Shown: positions 9,433 to 17,656 of the stretch, in pieces
How the letters are laid out: each line of letters begins with the position of its first letter
Position numbering within the stretch: position 1 is the first letter of the stretch
Origin: Phycisphaerales bacterium
GTDB lineage: Bacteria > Planctomycetota > Phycisphaerae > Phycisphaerales > UBA1924
Assembly: GCA_020427395.1 (NCBI GenBank)
Contig: JAGQON010000018.1
Location: 1 to 64,000, forward strand
Length of the DNA stretch: 64,000 nt
Reading direction: 5' to 3'
Made by a program: the position numbers and the translations under genes
The notes under the pieces: model-generated
What the model was told of the DNA's origin: nothing
The model's input: only the letters and a program-made list of their open reading frames with translations
The model's database searches: none

Positions 9433-10095
9433 CTAGGCGCTCTGGGCTTGGGCGTGATTGTGCCCGCATTCCGGGCAGATTGGGGAAGTAAGCCCGCTGC
9501 AATCGTACTCACAATGAATACACACGCCCTGGGCCTTGCGCGATGAGAGACGCGAGTCTTGCATCTGGTTTTCGATCGCACAGATGCTCACAGTCAAAGT
9601 GAACGGGATCAGGCTGATCAGGAACCACAACCAGAGCGTGGCAAGCAACCGATCAACCCGGAACACGGTGAATGCGCCGGCTCCGGGTCTGTACCGGGCC
9701 ATCTGGGGGTCCTGCTTGGCGAAGTTCAGAATCGCCGCAGCGATCGGCCGGGTGATCTCGGGATCAAGGTCGGTTTTGAATCCCATCTCATACGAGAACA
9801 TATCAGTTTGCTGATCGAACCTGAACTCACGCCGTTCGTTCCACTCAAACATCGCCCACACCGGCCCCGGCCATGTGTAGAGCAAGACATGCGCGTAGTA
9901 CTCCGGTGGGTCCTGCTCATCCCAGCGTTCACTCGCTTGATCTTCACGAAAGATCTCGTATCCATTCGGTGTCTCATTGATGTGGAGCCCGACACTCGGT
10001 CCCATCCGCCGACTCCCACCAAACTGCGGGAGGATCAGGAAGAGCTCAACCAACAGAAAGAACAGGAATAAGAGGATGTATCGAACCCGCTTCAT
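9433..10095 (-). CDS. Membrane protein with C-terminal zinc ribbon, paralogue 1
   Basis: I start at the ATG at 10095 because it overlaps the stop of the upstream gene as ATGA; a longer form from 10113 is possible. The 220-residue product has an N-terminal helix (about 5-24), a hydrophilic middle, a second membrane stretch near 155-185, and a C-terminal four-cysteine ribbon, CIHCEYDC...CPECGH. The whole organisation repeats in the gene just upstream, so the two are tandem duplicates. No function can be assigned; the ribbon would lie in the cytoplasm if both helices span. Confidence 0.65.
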   Translation of the reverse strand: MKRVRYILLFLFFLLVELFLILPQFGGSRRMGPSVGLHINETPNGYEIFREDQASERWDEQDPPEYYAHVLLYTWPGPVWAMFEWNERREFRFDQQTDMFSYEMGFKTDLDPEITRPIAAAILNFAKQDPQMARYRPGAGAFTVFRVDRLLATLWLWFLISLIPFTLTVSICAIENQMQDSRLSSRKAQGVCIHCEYDCSGLTSPICPECGHNHAQAQSA

Positions 10096-10760
10096 GCGTT
10101 CACGTTCCCACATTCCGGGCAGATCGGGGATGGCAGGTTGTTGCAGTCATACGCACACTTCACACATAATCCATGTGCGATACGCCAATCTGCAGAGAGC
10201 TGCTGTGCTCTGATTTTGATCCTGTGAACGATCCATGTGATGAAGGTGGGGAGTCCAAAGTAGATGCTGAACCTGATCAGCGTTCCGATTGTCGCATCGA
10301 GATCAAAAGAGGTTACCCGAGGTTGACCGGGATTGAAACGAGACAGGTACTCATCCTGCTTCGCGATCTGCACCATGTCCTGAAAGACGCTTTGTCTGTT
10401 TCCCGGGGTGTCATACAAGTAGCTCATGATCCGAATGGAATCAGGCGATTCAAGACAACCACGGACCCGATAGAACTCGATCAGACCATCAACCGGACCT
10501 GCGTACGCGATCCTGTACACGCGCAACTGATCAAAGTGAACATCTTCTTTCGCACTGTGTAGATCATACATGAGATCAAGTGCGGCTTGATCCTCTTCGG
10601 AGTCAGTGAAGATCCGATGTCCATCTGGCGTATAGACGACCTCATATGTCGGTACGCCACAGCGGCATCGATAACCCGAAGCCAGCATCACGGGGGCGAA
10701 CAAACACGACTCGAGGACCACCAAGATGATCCAGAGCGTGATGGCCGACGAACGACGCAT
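10092..10760 (-). CDS. Membrane protein with C-terminal zinc ribbon, paralogue 2
   Basis: The 222-residue protein parallels the following gene: N-terminal hydrophobic segment (8-30), a middle with YRVRG and RFNPGQPRVTSFDLD, a second hydrophobic region near 165-185, and the tail CVKCAYDCNNLPSPICPECG. The paralogue has CIHCEYDCSGLTSPICPECG at the same place. It has an extra CRCG pair near residue 32. Translational coupling (ATGA overlap) to its neighbour suggests that the two products act together. It begins the minus-strand run; function unknown. Confidence 0.65.
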   Translation of the reverse strand: MRRSSAITLWIILVVLESCLFAPVMLASGYRCRCGVPTYEVVYTPDGHRIFTDSEEDQAALDLMYDLHSAKEDVHFDQLRVYRIAYAGPVDGLIEFYRVRGCLESPDSIRIMSYLYDTPGNRQSVFQDMVQIAKQDEYLSRFNPGQPRVTSFDLDATIGTLIRFSIYFGLPTFITWIVHRIKIRAQQLSADWRIAHGLCVKCAYDCNNLPSPICPECGNVNA

Positions 10761-10810
10761 GATATCTCACATACGCAAGTCATTGCGTATCAGATCCATG
10801 CAATCGATTG

Positions 10811-10886
10811 GTGTATCATCGCCCTATGAGCGAAGACCCAAACGCATCCGCCAACCAGCCGAACAACGACGAATCCATCGGGCAGG
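10811..10886 (+). pseudogene. Truncated 5' relic of the VTT gene at 11655
   Basis: From GTATCATCGCCCTATGAGCG onward this matches the start region of the VTT gene at 11655 (TATCATCGCACCATGAGCG). The reading frame from ATG 10826 gives MSEDPNASANQPNNDESIGQ, against MSEEPTPPPSEPSNDESIGQ in the intact gene. Similarity stops abruptly at 10886/10887, exactly where the first REP begins. It reads like the head of an old tandem copy whose remainder was lost when the REP-RAYT module arrived. The frame continues through the REP to a stop at 10943-10945, but that tail looks accidental. Confidence 0.6.
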
Positions 10887-10979
10887 CGGGTGGCCCGATG
10901 GAGCCGTCTTCGGCTCCTTCGGGAACGAACGCCCATGAACTTTGATCCCGAAGGAGACTGCGTCTCCATCGGGCCACCC
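10887..10979. repeat. Inverted pair of REP palindromes (REPIN), left of RAYT
   Basis: Two copies of a GGGTGGCCCGATGGAG-headed palindrome lie head to head. The first folds GGAGCCG (10900-10906) against CGGCTCC (10911-10917); the second, on the other strand, folds GGAGAC (10953-10958) against GTCTCC (10962-10967). About 20 bases separate them (consensus GAACG...TGAAC...GA). A second pair of the same design is at 11535-11632, so both flank the transposase gene. Confidence 0.8.
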
Positions 10980-10993
10980 GGCACTCCTCTGCG

Positions 10994-11509
10994 TTAGCGG
11001 CGTTGAACGCAGTACACAGGTGAACTGCGATCACCATTCCAGAACCGGGCCGAACTCCATGCCCAATCGAGCGGACGCTCAACCAAACCTGCCCGCACCG
11101 GGTTCATATGGATATACCCGACTTTCTCATCAAACTCCTGATCGCTGACGATGTTCCGGTCGTAGCCTCCGCCGTGCTGCCACACACGGTGTCGTTGATT
11201 GGTGTCCAGTAGCTTCGGGAGTATCCGCGCATCGAGCGATCTCCATCGACGCAGCAGTGTCTTCGCTACACCGGATTTGAGCCCACGCAGAAATGGGGTG
11301 AGGTTTCCATCGACCGGGGCTCGCACGAGCAGATGCGCATGGTTGGGCATCAGCACCCATGCATAGATGAGCACATGGTGCCTCGTCTGTGTTTCAGCGA
11401 GTTGATCGACGAATACATCGCGTACCCGATCAGATCCGAACAGACGAGTCCCTTTGTAAGTTGAGAATGTCAGGTAGCGAGCATGATTTCGCTCGTTGTA
11501 ACGACGCAT
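10994..11509 (-). CDS. REP-associated tyrosine transposase (RAYT, Y1 family)
   Basis: The 171-residue protein is a complete Y1/HUH single-strand nuclease. The HUH metal site is MPNHAHLLVR (His57, His59) and the catalytic tyrosine is in VGYIHMNPVRAGL (Tyr132), followed by the family WSSARFW. RAYTs cut and join REP hairpins as single-stranded DNA and are usually single-copy, vertically kept genes. Inverted REP pairs at 10887-10979 and 11535-11632 flank it directly. No frameshift is visible, so it may be active. Confidence 0.9.
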   Translation of the reverse strand: MRRYNERNHARYLTFSTYKGTRLFGSDRVRDVFVDQLAETQTRHHVLIYAWVLMPNHAHLLVRAPVDGNLTPFLRGLKSGVAKTLLRRWRSLDARILPKLLDTNQRHRVWQHGGGYDRNIVSDQEFDEKVGYIHMNPVRAGLVERPLDWAWSSARFWNGDRSSPVYCVQRR

Positions 11510-11534
11510 ACCTCAAGATAACACAACCAGCTCC

Positions 11535-11632
11535 GGGTGGCCCTATGGAACCCGCAGGGTTCCATAGGGAACGAATACGCCTGAACCTCGACCCCGAAGG
11601 AGCGGCAGACCGCTCCATCGGGCCACCCTTAG
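11535..11632. repeat. Inverted pair of REP palindromes (REPIN), right of RAYT
   Basis: The first palindrome is perfect: CCCTATGGAACCC, loop GCA, GGGTTCCATAGGG (11543-11571). The second is the opposite-strand form with GGAGCGG...CCGCTCC and the same GGGTGGCCCGATGG head. The spacer between them matches the left REPIN with few changes. Stem bases differ from the left copy in compensating pairs, which points to conserved folding. Confidence 0.8.
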
Positions 11633-11654
11633 TGATTTCTCCTATCATCGCACC

Positions 11655-12455
11655 ATGAGCGAAGAACCCACACCCCCGCCCAGCGAGCCGAGCAACGACG
11701 AATCCATCGGGCAGGTCATCAAGCGCCTCGGCCCGGCCGCGTGGCTCGGGATCGCGTGGGCGATCTTCCCGGGCGTCATGGGCATTCTGCTGCTCACGAA
11801 CATGGACTTCGCGACCCGCATGCTCAAGGGCACCGAGGCCGAGCCCGGGCTGCCGTTCATGGCGGCGGTGGGGGTCTATGTCGCGGTGTTCATCGTCACC
11901 GCCGGGCTCGGGCTGCTGCCGACCTATTCACAGGCCATCCTCGCCGGCTTCGCCTTCGGCGTCGCGTGGGGCTTCCCCGCGGCCCTGCTTGGCTTCGCGG
12001 GCGCATCGATCATCGGCTACTTCATCGCCGGTCGCGTGGCGCGCAAGAAGGTCGAGCAGGAGATCCACAACCATCCAAAGGCCGAGATCGTCCGCGACGC
12101 GTTCATCCGCCACGGTTACGGTCGAGCGCTGCTGATCCTCACCCTGCTCCGCGTGCCGCCCAACTCACCCTTCGCCCTGATGAACTATGTCATGAGCGTC
12201 TCGGGCGTGAGGCTGGTGCCTTTCCTGATCGCGACGATCGTGGGCATGGCCCCGCGGACCTTCGTGGCCGTCTGGATCGGGGCCCAGGTCGACAGCTGGG
12301 ACCAGATCGAGAAGCCCAAATGGCTGGTCATCGGCGGCATCGTGATGGCCGTCGCGATCCTGCTCGCGCTGGGCAAGCTCGCCAACAAGGCCATCGAGCA
12401 GGCCATGAAGAGCGGCGAGCTGCCCCCAGAAGACGAGCCCGCTCCAAACGCCTAA
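11655..12455 (+). CDS. VTT/DedA-type (TVP38/TMEM64 family) membrane protein
   Basis: The 266-residue protein has about six hydrophobic segments and the VTT core: TAGLGLLPTYSQAILAGFAF, then GFAGASIIGYFIAGRVA, then LLILTLLRVPPNSPFALMNY, where the Arg and Pro residues form the re-entrant loop typical of the family. Members act as lipid or small-molecule transporters and are linked to undecaprenyl phosphate or phospholipid flipping. It is followed after 41 bases by a paralogue, and a relic of its 5' end lies 830 bases upstream. The N-terminal 25 residues are Pro/Ser/Glu-rich and cytoplasmic. Confidence 0.85.
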   Translation: MSEEPTPPPSEPSNDESIGQVIKRLGPAAWLGIAWAIFPGVMGILLLTNMDFATRMLKGTEAEPGLPFMAAVGVYVAVFIVTAGLGLLPTYSQAILAGFAFGVAWGFPAALLGFAGASIIGYFIAGRVARKKVEQEIHNHPKAEIVRDAFIRHGYGRALLILTLLRVPPNSPFALMNYVMSVSGVRLVPFLIATIVGMAPRTFVAVWIGAQVDSWDQIEKPKWLVIGGIVMAVAILLALGKLANKAIEQAMKSGELPPEDEPAPNA

Positions 12456-12496
12456 ATCGGGCTGGAATCCGGTCTTGAGGGGGCTACCATCCCCTG

Positions 12497-13699
12497 ATGC
12501 CCGCCGCAATTGAAAACGAGTCTCAGTTGCAGAAGACCACGGTCCGCCCATCGCGCACCGTGAATCTCGATCTCTACCCGCCCCAGGCGGGGGATGAGGC
12601 ACCCTGCGACGGCTCAACCGATTGCTGCTGCGACGATTGCAACAAGAACCACAGTTCGCTCTTTGGGGCGGCCGCGTGCGTGATGGTGGGGGCCAGCGCC
12701 CACGCCAGCGAACGCAGCGCCCGCTCCAAGCTCGGGGCCCAGGCCTTGCACTGGGGCGTGCTGTTCGTGGCCGCGCTGGGCTCGATCCCGTTCGTGGTCC
12801 CGACGCTCAGCGAGCCGGTCCGCGACGGGCTGAACCAGTACCTGCTGAGCACGCCGGGCAACTGGGCGCTGTGGAGCGCCTGCCTGTTTGCCTCGTCGCT
12901 GTTCGCCATCGGCTTCGTCAGCCGCCTCGGGCGTGAGCGGGTCATCGGCGGGTGCGCCATGCTCAAGCGCCTCGGCCCGGCCGCCATCCTTGGCGTCGCC
13001 TGGTCCACGCTCCCCTCCTTCGCCGGCGTGCTGCTCGTGCTCAACATGGAACCGCTGCGATTGGCCCTCGTTGGCGACGGCACCAGCACCCTGCACATCG
13101 CGTTGGGCATGTCGATCTACCTGGTTGGGTTCGTGCTGCTGGCCGGCTTCGGGTGCCTGCCGACGGTCTCGCAGGCCCTGCTTGCGGGCTACGCGTTCGG
13201 CGTGCCGATGGGCACGCTGCTGGCGCTGCTGGGCTTCGGCGGCGCATCACTGGTCGGCTACGAGGTCGTCTCCAAGATCGCCCGCTCGCGCGTCGAGCAC
13301 GAGATCGCCAACAAACCCAAGGCCCTGCAGTTGCGAAACGCCCTGCTGCGTGCCAGCACCGGGCGGGCGCTGCTGATCGTCACGCTCGTTCGTATCTCGC
13401 CCAGCTCGCCCTTTGCGCTCACCAACCTGCTGCTCGCCTCGCTGGGCGTGCGGCGCTGGGTGTTCTTCTTCGGCACGCTGATGGGCATGTTCCCGCGTAC
13501 GCTCGCGGCCGTGATGATCGGCCAGCAGTTCACCGGCTGGAACGGCGGAATCGACAAGCCCCGCTGGCTCATCATCGCCGGCATCGTGGCGATCATCGTG
13601 CTGGTGATCGTGATCTCGAAGGTCGCTGCGAGCGTGCTGCTGCGGGTGACCCGCGAAGAGAACGAGAAGCAGCGCGGGCTGCGCACCGCCGCGGTCTGA
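12497..13699 (+). CDS. VTT/DedA-type membrane protein with N-terminal cysteine cluster
   Basis: Residues about 150-385 repeat the VTT core of the preceding protein: AGFGCLPTVSQALLAGYAFG, GFGGASLVGYEVVSKIARS, LLIVTLVRISPSSPFALTN. The N-terminal 150 residues are extra: a soluble stretch with CDGSTDCCCDDCNKNH (37-52), five Cys and a His among acidic residues, then two membrane segments (about 78-98 and 110-135). The cluster could bind a metal. The likely role is membrane lipid transport, in one operon with the shorter paralogue. Confidence 0.8.
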   Translation: MPAAIENESQLQKTTVRPSRTVNLDLYPPQAGDEAPCDGSTDCCCDDCNKNHSSLFGAAACVMVGASAHASERSARSKLGAQALHWGVLFVAALGSIPFVVPTLSEPVRDGLNQYLLSTPGNWALWSACLFASSLFAIGFVSRLGRERVIGGCAMLKRLGPAAILGVAWSTLPSFAGVLLVLNMEPLRLALVGDGTSTLHIALGMSIYLVGFVLLAGFGCLPTVSQALLAGYAFGVPMGTLLALLGFGGASLVGYEVVSKIARSRVEHEIANKPKALQLRNALLRASTGRALLIVTLVRISPSSPFALTNLLLASLGVRRWVFFFGTLMGMFPRTLAAVMIGQQFTGWNGGIDKPRWLIIAGIVAIIVLVIVISKVAASVLLRVTREENEKQRGLRTAAV

Positions 13700-13736
13700 T
13701 CTTCTGAATATCAGTTGAGTTGGGTGCCCGCGTTGA

Positions 13737-15389
13737 TCACATCGGCGGGTCCTTGATCACCTGCACGAGGATGAGCATGAAGCTCATGAGCGTGAAGTTG
13801 TGGATGAAGTGGGCGGTCATCGGCGCGATGATCGAGCCGCGCCATTCGCGCATGAACGCGAACGAGAAGCCCAGCGCGATCAGCGGGGCCACCATCAGCG
13901 GCCCGTAATCGTGCATGAACGCGAAGAGCACCGCCGTCAGCAGCGCCGAGAACACCCAGTGCATCCGTCCGCGCAGGTGCCGGTAGAGGGCCCCGCGGAA
14001 GATGGATTCCTCGACGATGGGCGCCCAGGTGGTCGCGAGCACGAAGAGGAAGAGCAGGATGAACAGGTCGCCGCGTGCGATCATGTCGAACACCGGGTTC
14101 ACCATCGGCTCGGGCTCTGGGGGCACGCCGCCGTTGGCCTGGGTCGCCCAGATCTCCTTGAGGACGAGGAGGATCGCGGTGATGATGACGCCGACGATAT
14201 AGATGGGCACCGATGCGAGATAGCCCGCGATGCCGCAGCTGATCTCCTTGAACAGGCCCTCGCCGGTGTGCCAGCCGATCGCCTGGCGCCACTCGCTGGC
14301 GCTGGTGCGGCGCAGCAGGGCCCAGAACACGGTGAGCAGCAACAACCACTGCACCAGCAGCGAGAACGCCGCGAACTCGGGGTACTTCGAGTTGCTCACC
14401 ACGAAGGTGCCCACGGCCATGAGGCAGAAGCAGCCCACGAACAGGGCGTAGGTCTCGAGGTACACGCTGCCGCCCGGCGTCGGGACGCGGGCACGCATCT
14501 TGAGCTTGCCGCTGAAGAACCACACCATGCCGAGGATCAGCAGCACGATACCAACCAGCGGCCCGAGCAGGATCACCAGCGCCACCAGCACCAGGAACAG
14601 TGCCAATGACATGAACTGATCGGTGAGGGCTTTGCGTACAGGGTCGCTGTTGGGCTTGCCGTGCGTGAGCGCCACATGTCCGATGTAGCCATAGCGGGCC
14701 TTGAGCTGGTTGGCCTGGTCCTCGCTCAGCGCCTCTGCACCATCGGTGTAGAGCGTGCGCAGGATGTCGAGTTCCTGCAGCACGAGGTCGTTGGTGCTGA
14801 TGCTGATGGTCGTGCCGGTGTTCTCTGATTCAACCTCGGGCTCTGGGTCCGAGCCAAGCCCCAGCGATTCGAGCCGGAAGGCCTCGAGGCGGCTGAGTGC
14901 GGCGTCGGTGCCCTCGAACTCGGCGCTGATCATGATCAGGCGGACTCGGTCCTCAGGGATGTGCATCATGCCCTCCGGATCGATCTGCTCCATCACGCCG
15001 TGGCTCTTGAACTGGTCAAGCCCGCGAAGGAAGATGCGTCCCATGATGTCCACGCTGCCGTACGAGCCCGGCGCGGGCTGATCGGCGGCGATGTGGGACT
15101 TCTCTTCCTTCACCTTGCCATAGAACAGCTGCTGCTTGGTCGCGTCGGGGGTGTTCTGCCAGAGGACAACGAAGCAGACGACAAAGATGGTTGCCAGGGT
15201 CGCGAGGATTCGCGAGAAGCCCGATCCTGGGTCAGGCGGGTCGATCGGGTTGCCGTTGCGGGTGAATCGAGGGTCTCCGTGGGTGCGCATGGCCTCGGTG
15301 ACGGGTGACCAATGGTCGAGCTGTGAGGGCTCGCTAGGTGCCCCGGGCTCGCTCTGCGGCAGGTTCTGTTCGTGTTCGGGTTCGGTCAT
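13737..15389 (-). CDS. CPBP-family (Abi/Rce1-like) intramembrane metalloprotease
   Basis: The C-terminal third holds the three CPBP motifs: EESIFRG (about residue 459), FAFMHDYG (about 491) and HFIHNF (about 528), which supply the Glu and His residues of the membrane-embedded active site. The 550-residue chain is longer than usual: residues 75-95 are a membrane anchor, about 100-290 a soluble domain with no recognised fold, and 295-550 multiple helices. CPBP proteins include prenyl-protein proteases and bacteriocin-immunity proteins; the substrate here is unknown. It converges on the second VTT gene. Confidence 0.85.
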   Translation of the reverse strand: MTEPEHEQNLPQSEPGAPSEPSQLDHWSPVTEAMRTHGDPRFTRNGNPIDPPDPGSGFSRILATLATIFVVCFVVLWQNTPDATKQQLFYGKVKEEKSHIAADQPAPGSYGSVDIMGRIFLRGLDQFKSHGVMEQIDPEGMMHIPEDRVRLIMISAEFEGTDAALSRLEAFRLESLGLGSDPEPEVESENTGTTISISTNDLVLQELDILRTLYTDGAEALSEDQANQLKARYGYIGHVALTHGKPNSDPVRKALTDQFMSLALFLVLVALVILLGPLVGIVLLILGMVWFFSGKLKMRARVPTPGGSVYLETYALFVGCFCLMAVGTFVVSNSKYPEFAAFSLLVQWLLLLTVFWALLRRTSASEWRQAIGWHTGEGLFKEISCGIAGYLASVPIYIVGVIITAILLVLKEIWATQANGGVPPEPEPMVNPVFDMIARGDLFILLFLFVLATTWAPIVEESIFRGALYRHLRGRMHWVFSALLTAVLFAFMHDYGPLMVAPLIALGFSFAFMREWRGSIIAPMTAHFIHNFTLMSFMLILVQVIKDPPM

Positions 15390-15749
15390 CTGTTTCTCGT
15401 CACTCTGGGCGATCTGGACCCCGATTCATCGGCCGATGGGCACGATCTCCTGACCTGAGTGTATTGGCAGCGGGCGATCGGTGCCCGGGGTGTTAGAGAA
15501 GTTGCGGTCTGTGCCGGTTGACCTGCTCATGTGGCGTGTCTAATTTTCTTTCCCGCCGTGGTTTGCCGCGGCGACCGTTTCGACAAGCATGCGATCAGGT
15601 CTCGATCTGCTCGCCCGCCCTGCCCGGTAGGCAGCGTACCAAGCACGCCCGGCGTTGTCGGCACCACTGTGTGTCTCCCCGCGTCGAGTCGTAGGAATCA
15701 GCCCTGATCTGTTGATCAGGAGCCATTTACGGAAGCAAGGAGTTTGATC
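15390..15749. other. Intergenic region with the rplM-rpsI promoter and leader
   Basis: These 360 bases separate the divergent CPBP gene and rplM, so they should hold both promoters. I see no ORF. A hairpin CGCCGTGG, TTTG, CCGCGGCG lies at about 15555-15574 and could belong to a ribosomal-protein leader, but I recognise no known L13 leader structure. The end carries a clear AAGGAG ribosome binding site at 15737-15742. Confidence 0.5.
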
Positions 15750-16208
15750 ATGGGATCATCCAAGAAGCACACCCACCTGCGTCGTCAGACCTTCATGGCC
15801 AAGAAGGGCGAGGTCGCCAAGCAGTGGCGCACTGTCGATGCGACTGATCAGGCGCTCGGTCGTCTGGCAAGCGACATCGCGACCGTGCTCATGGGCAAGC
15901 ACCGCCCCGAGTACACCCCGCATGTTGATTGTGGCGACTTCGTGATCGTCACCAACGCCGGCAAGATCAAGCTGACCGGCCGCAAGGCCGACCAGAAGAT
16001 GCGCCAGCACTACACCGGGTTCCCCGGCGGTCAGAAGACCGAGACCTACGGTCACCTGCGTGAGCGCAAGCCCCAGCTGCTGATCGAAGACGCCGTGCGT
16101 CGCATGCTCCCCAAGAACCGCCTCGGTCGTCAGATGCTCAAGAAGCTCAAGGTGTACGAGGGAACCGATCACCCCCACGCGGGCGTGAACGCGATCGACC
16201 TCTACTGA
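15750..16208 (+). CDS. rplM: 50S ribosomal protein L13
   Basis: The protein is a large-subunit assembly-initiating L13. The family core is clear: WRTVDATDQALGRLASDIA, GDFVIVTNAGKIKLTGRK, YTGFPGG, AVRRMLPKNRLGRQMLKKLKVY. The ATG at 15750 has AAGGAG seven bases upstream and is preferred over an upstream TTG in frame; it gives 152 residues with a basic 15-residue N-terminal extension. It forms the usual two-gene unit with rpsI. Confidence 0.95.
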   Translation: MGSSKKHTHLRRQTFMAKKGEVAKQWRTVDATDQALGRLASDIATVLMGKHRPEYTPHVDCGDFVIVTNAGKIKLTGRKADQKMRQHYTGFPGGQKTETYGHLRERKPQLLIEDAVRRMLPKNRLGRQMLKKLKVYEGTDHPHAGVNAIDLY

Positions 16209-16289
16209 TTGAATCACTCTCTGCCCAAAGCGCACCGGCAAGTGACCGGCAGCGTGGATGCGGGCAGCTCATGAAAGGTATCAATACTT

Positions 16290-16820
16290 ATGGCAGGTTA
16301 CGAGACCACCATCACCAACCCTGACATGGCCGGCGACTCCGTCGCCGCCGCACCCGAGGCCGAGCAGCAGGCACGCGTGCTCCCCGATCCCAAGCCCGCC
16401 GACAAGCACGGCTGGTGGTGGGGCACCGGTCGCCGCAAGACCGCGGTCGCCCGCGTCCGCCTCCGCCCCGCCAAGGAATCTGGCAAGGGCGAGCTGAAGC
16501 TCCAGGTCAGCCGCAAGCAGTTCAAGAGCGTCAGCGAGTACTTCAGCGAGCTGCGCGACCAGACCGACGCGGTGGCCCCGCTGCGGATCACTGACACCGA
16601 GGGCAAGCTGGACATCTTCGTCCGCGCCCACGGCGGCGGCTACATGGGTCAGGCCCAGGCCATCCGCCTCGGCGTCGCCCGTGCGCTCGTGAGCTACGAC
16701 CCCAACTTCGAGCCCGCGCTGCGTGACGCAGGCTTCCTCACCCGCGACGCCCGTAAGGTCGAACGCAAGAAGTACGGCCAGCCCGGCGCTCGCGCACGCT
16801 TCCAGTTCTCGAAGCGTTGA
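16290..16820 (+). CDS. rpsI: 30S ribosomal protein S9
   Basis: The conserved S9 domain begins at GTGRRKTAVARVRL (about residue 46) and ends with the canonical FQFSKR, whose basic C-terminal tail reaches the ribosomal P site. Internal family motifs are GGGYMGQAQAIRLGVARAL and RDARKVERKKYGQPGARARF. At 176 residues it is about 45 longer than usual because of an N-terminal extension rich in Ala, Pro and Glu. An AAAGG sequence precedes the start. It follows rplM by 81 bases and is followed by hairpins. Confidence 0.95.
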   Translation: MAGYETTITNPDMAGDSVAAAPEAEQQARVLPDPKPADKHGWWWGTGRRKTAVARVRLRPAKESGKGELKLQVSRKQFKSVSEYFSELRDQTDAVAPLRITDTEGKLDIFVRAHGGGYMGQAQAIRLGVARALVSYDPNFEPALRDAGFLTRDARKVERKKYGQPGARARFQFSKR

Positions 16821-16840
16821 TCTGGGCACAAGGGTATTTC

Positions 16841-16907
16841 ACCCAACCCGTTTTCGGGTGGGTATGAAGAACTCATCAACCGGCTCGAATCCTCGGGCCG
16901 GTTTTTT
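16841..16907 (+). terminator. Terminator region after rpsI (two hairpins)
   Basis: A first hairpin pairs ACCC(A)ACCCG with CGGGTGGGT (16841-16863). A second pairs AACCGGC (16878-16884) with GCCGGTT (16897-16903) and runs into six T residues, a classic intrinsic terminator for the rplM-rpsI unit. Confidence 0.8.
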
Positions 16908-16942
16908 CATGCGCGTGCGCGTGATGTGATACAGTCTGCCCT

Positions 16943-17641
16943 GTGGCACGCGAACGGCGCTCATTTGTTGATCTCTACCAGACGTACTTCGTTCACGCGT
17001 CGATAGCGCTCATCGCGATCACGCTCATCCTTGGGCTTGGTCTGATCGTCATGCTCTCGGGGCTCGATGAGGTGCCGCGCTGGTGGCGTGAGCGCGACGC
17101 GATGAACCCGGACGATCCGGCGATCGTGCAGCGGGCCGAGCGCGTCGAGAACGCCATCACCACGCAGCTCACGGGCGTGCGGAATCCCGACGATCCGTCG
17201 TGGAGCGTCAAGCTCAGCGATGAGCAGGCCAACGCCTGGCTGAGCGTTCGACTCCGCGAGACCATTATCACTCACATGGGTCAGGGCGCGTGGGACGATC
17301 GCGTCGAGCGGGTGCTGGTGCGGTTTGATGAGGCGGGCATCCTCATCGGGGTACGCATCCACCACCGGGGCGGAAGCTCCATCGTCAGCGCCCGCGTTCG
17401 ACTGAGCATCGACGAGCGCGGCGATCTGTGGGCCAACATCAGCACCATCCGGCTCGGTGCATCGCGTATCCCGTCGTGGGCGATCAACCTGCTGGGCGAG
17501 GGCGATGTGCGGATCGGGCACATGCGCCTGGGCCCGGGGGCGCTGGAACTTGGCGACGGGCGGGCCGCACGCCTGCTTGCTGTGCGGACCCGCGATCAGT
17601 GGATGGATGTCGCACTCGAGACCGTCCCGAGCGAACGGTGA
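16943..17641 (+). CDS. Single-pass membrane protein of unknown function
   Basis: The 232-residue product starts at a GTG. One membrane helix at about residues 16-40 (ASIALIAITLILGLGLIVML) is followed by an exported or exposed domain of about 190 residues with beta-rich character (VLVRFDEAGILIGVRIHHRG, VRLSIDERGDLWANIST). I recognise no family. It lies 36 bases after the rpsI terminator with its own start region, and converges on a lipoprotein gene 15 bases away. Confidence 0.65.
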   Translation: MARERRSFVDLYQTYFVHASIALIAITLILGLGLIVMLSGLDEVPRWWRERDAMNPDDPAIVQRAERVENAITTQLTGVRNPDDPSWSVKLSDEQANAWLSVRLRETIITHMGQGAWDDRVERVLVRFDEAGILIGVRIHHRGGSSIVSARVRLSIDERGDLWANISTIRLGASRIPSWAINLLGEGDVRIGHMRLGPGALELGDGRAARLLAVRTRDQWMDVALETVPSER

Positions 17642-17656
17642 ATCTGCTCTTCGTCC

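Noticed and set aside
10826..10945. Independent small protein gene
   Set aside because: The second half is REP sequence read through; only the first 20 codons resemble a real gene start, so it is treated as a relic.
15555..15574. Ribosomal L13 leader riboregulator
   Set aside because: Only one simple hairpin is visible and it does not match any leader structure I know.
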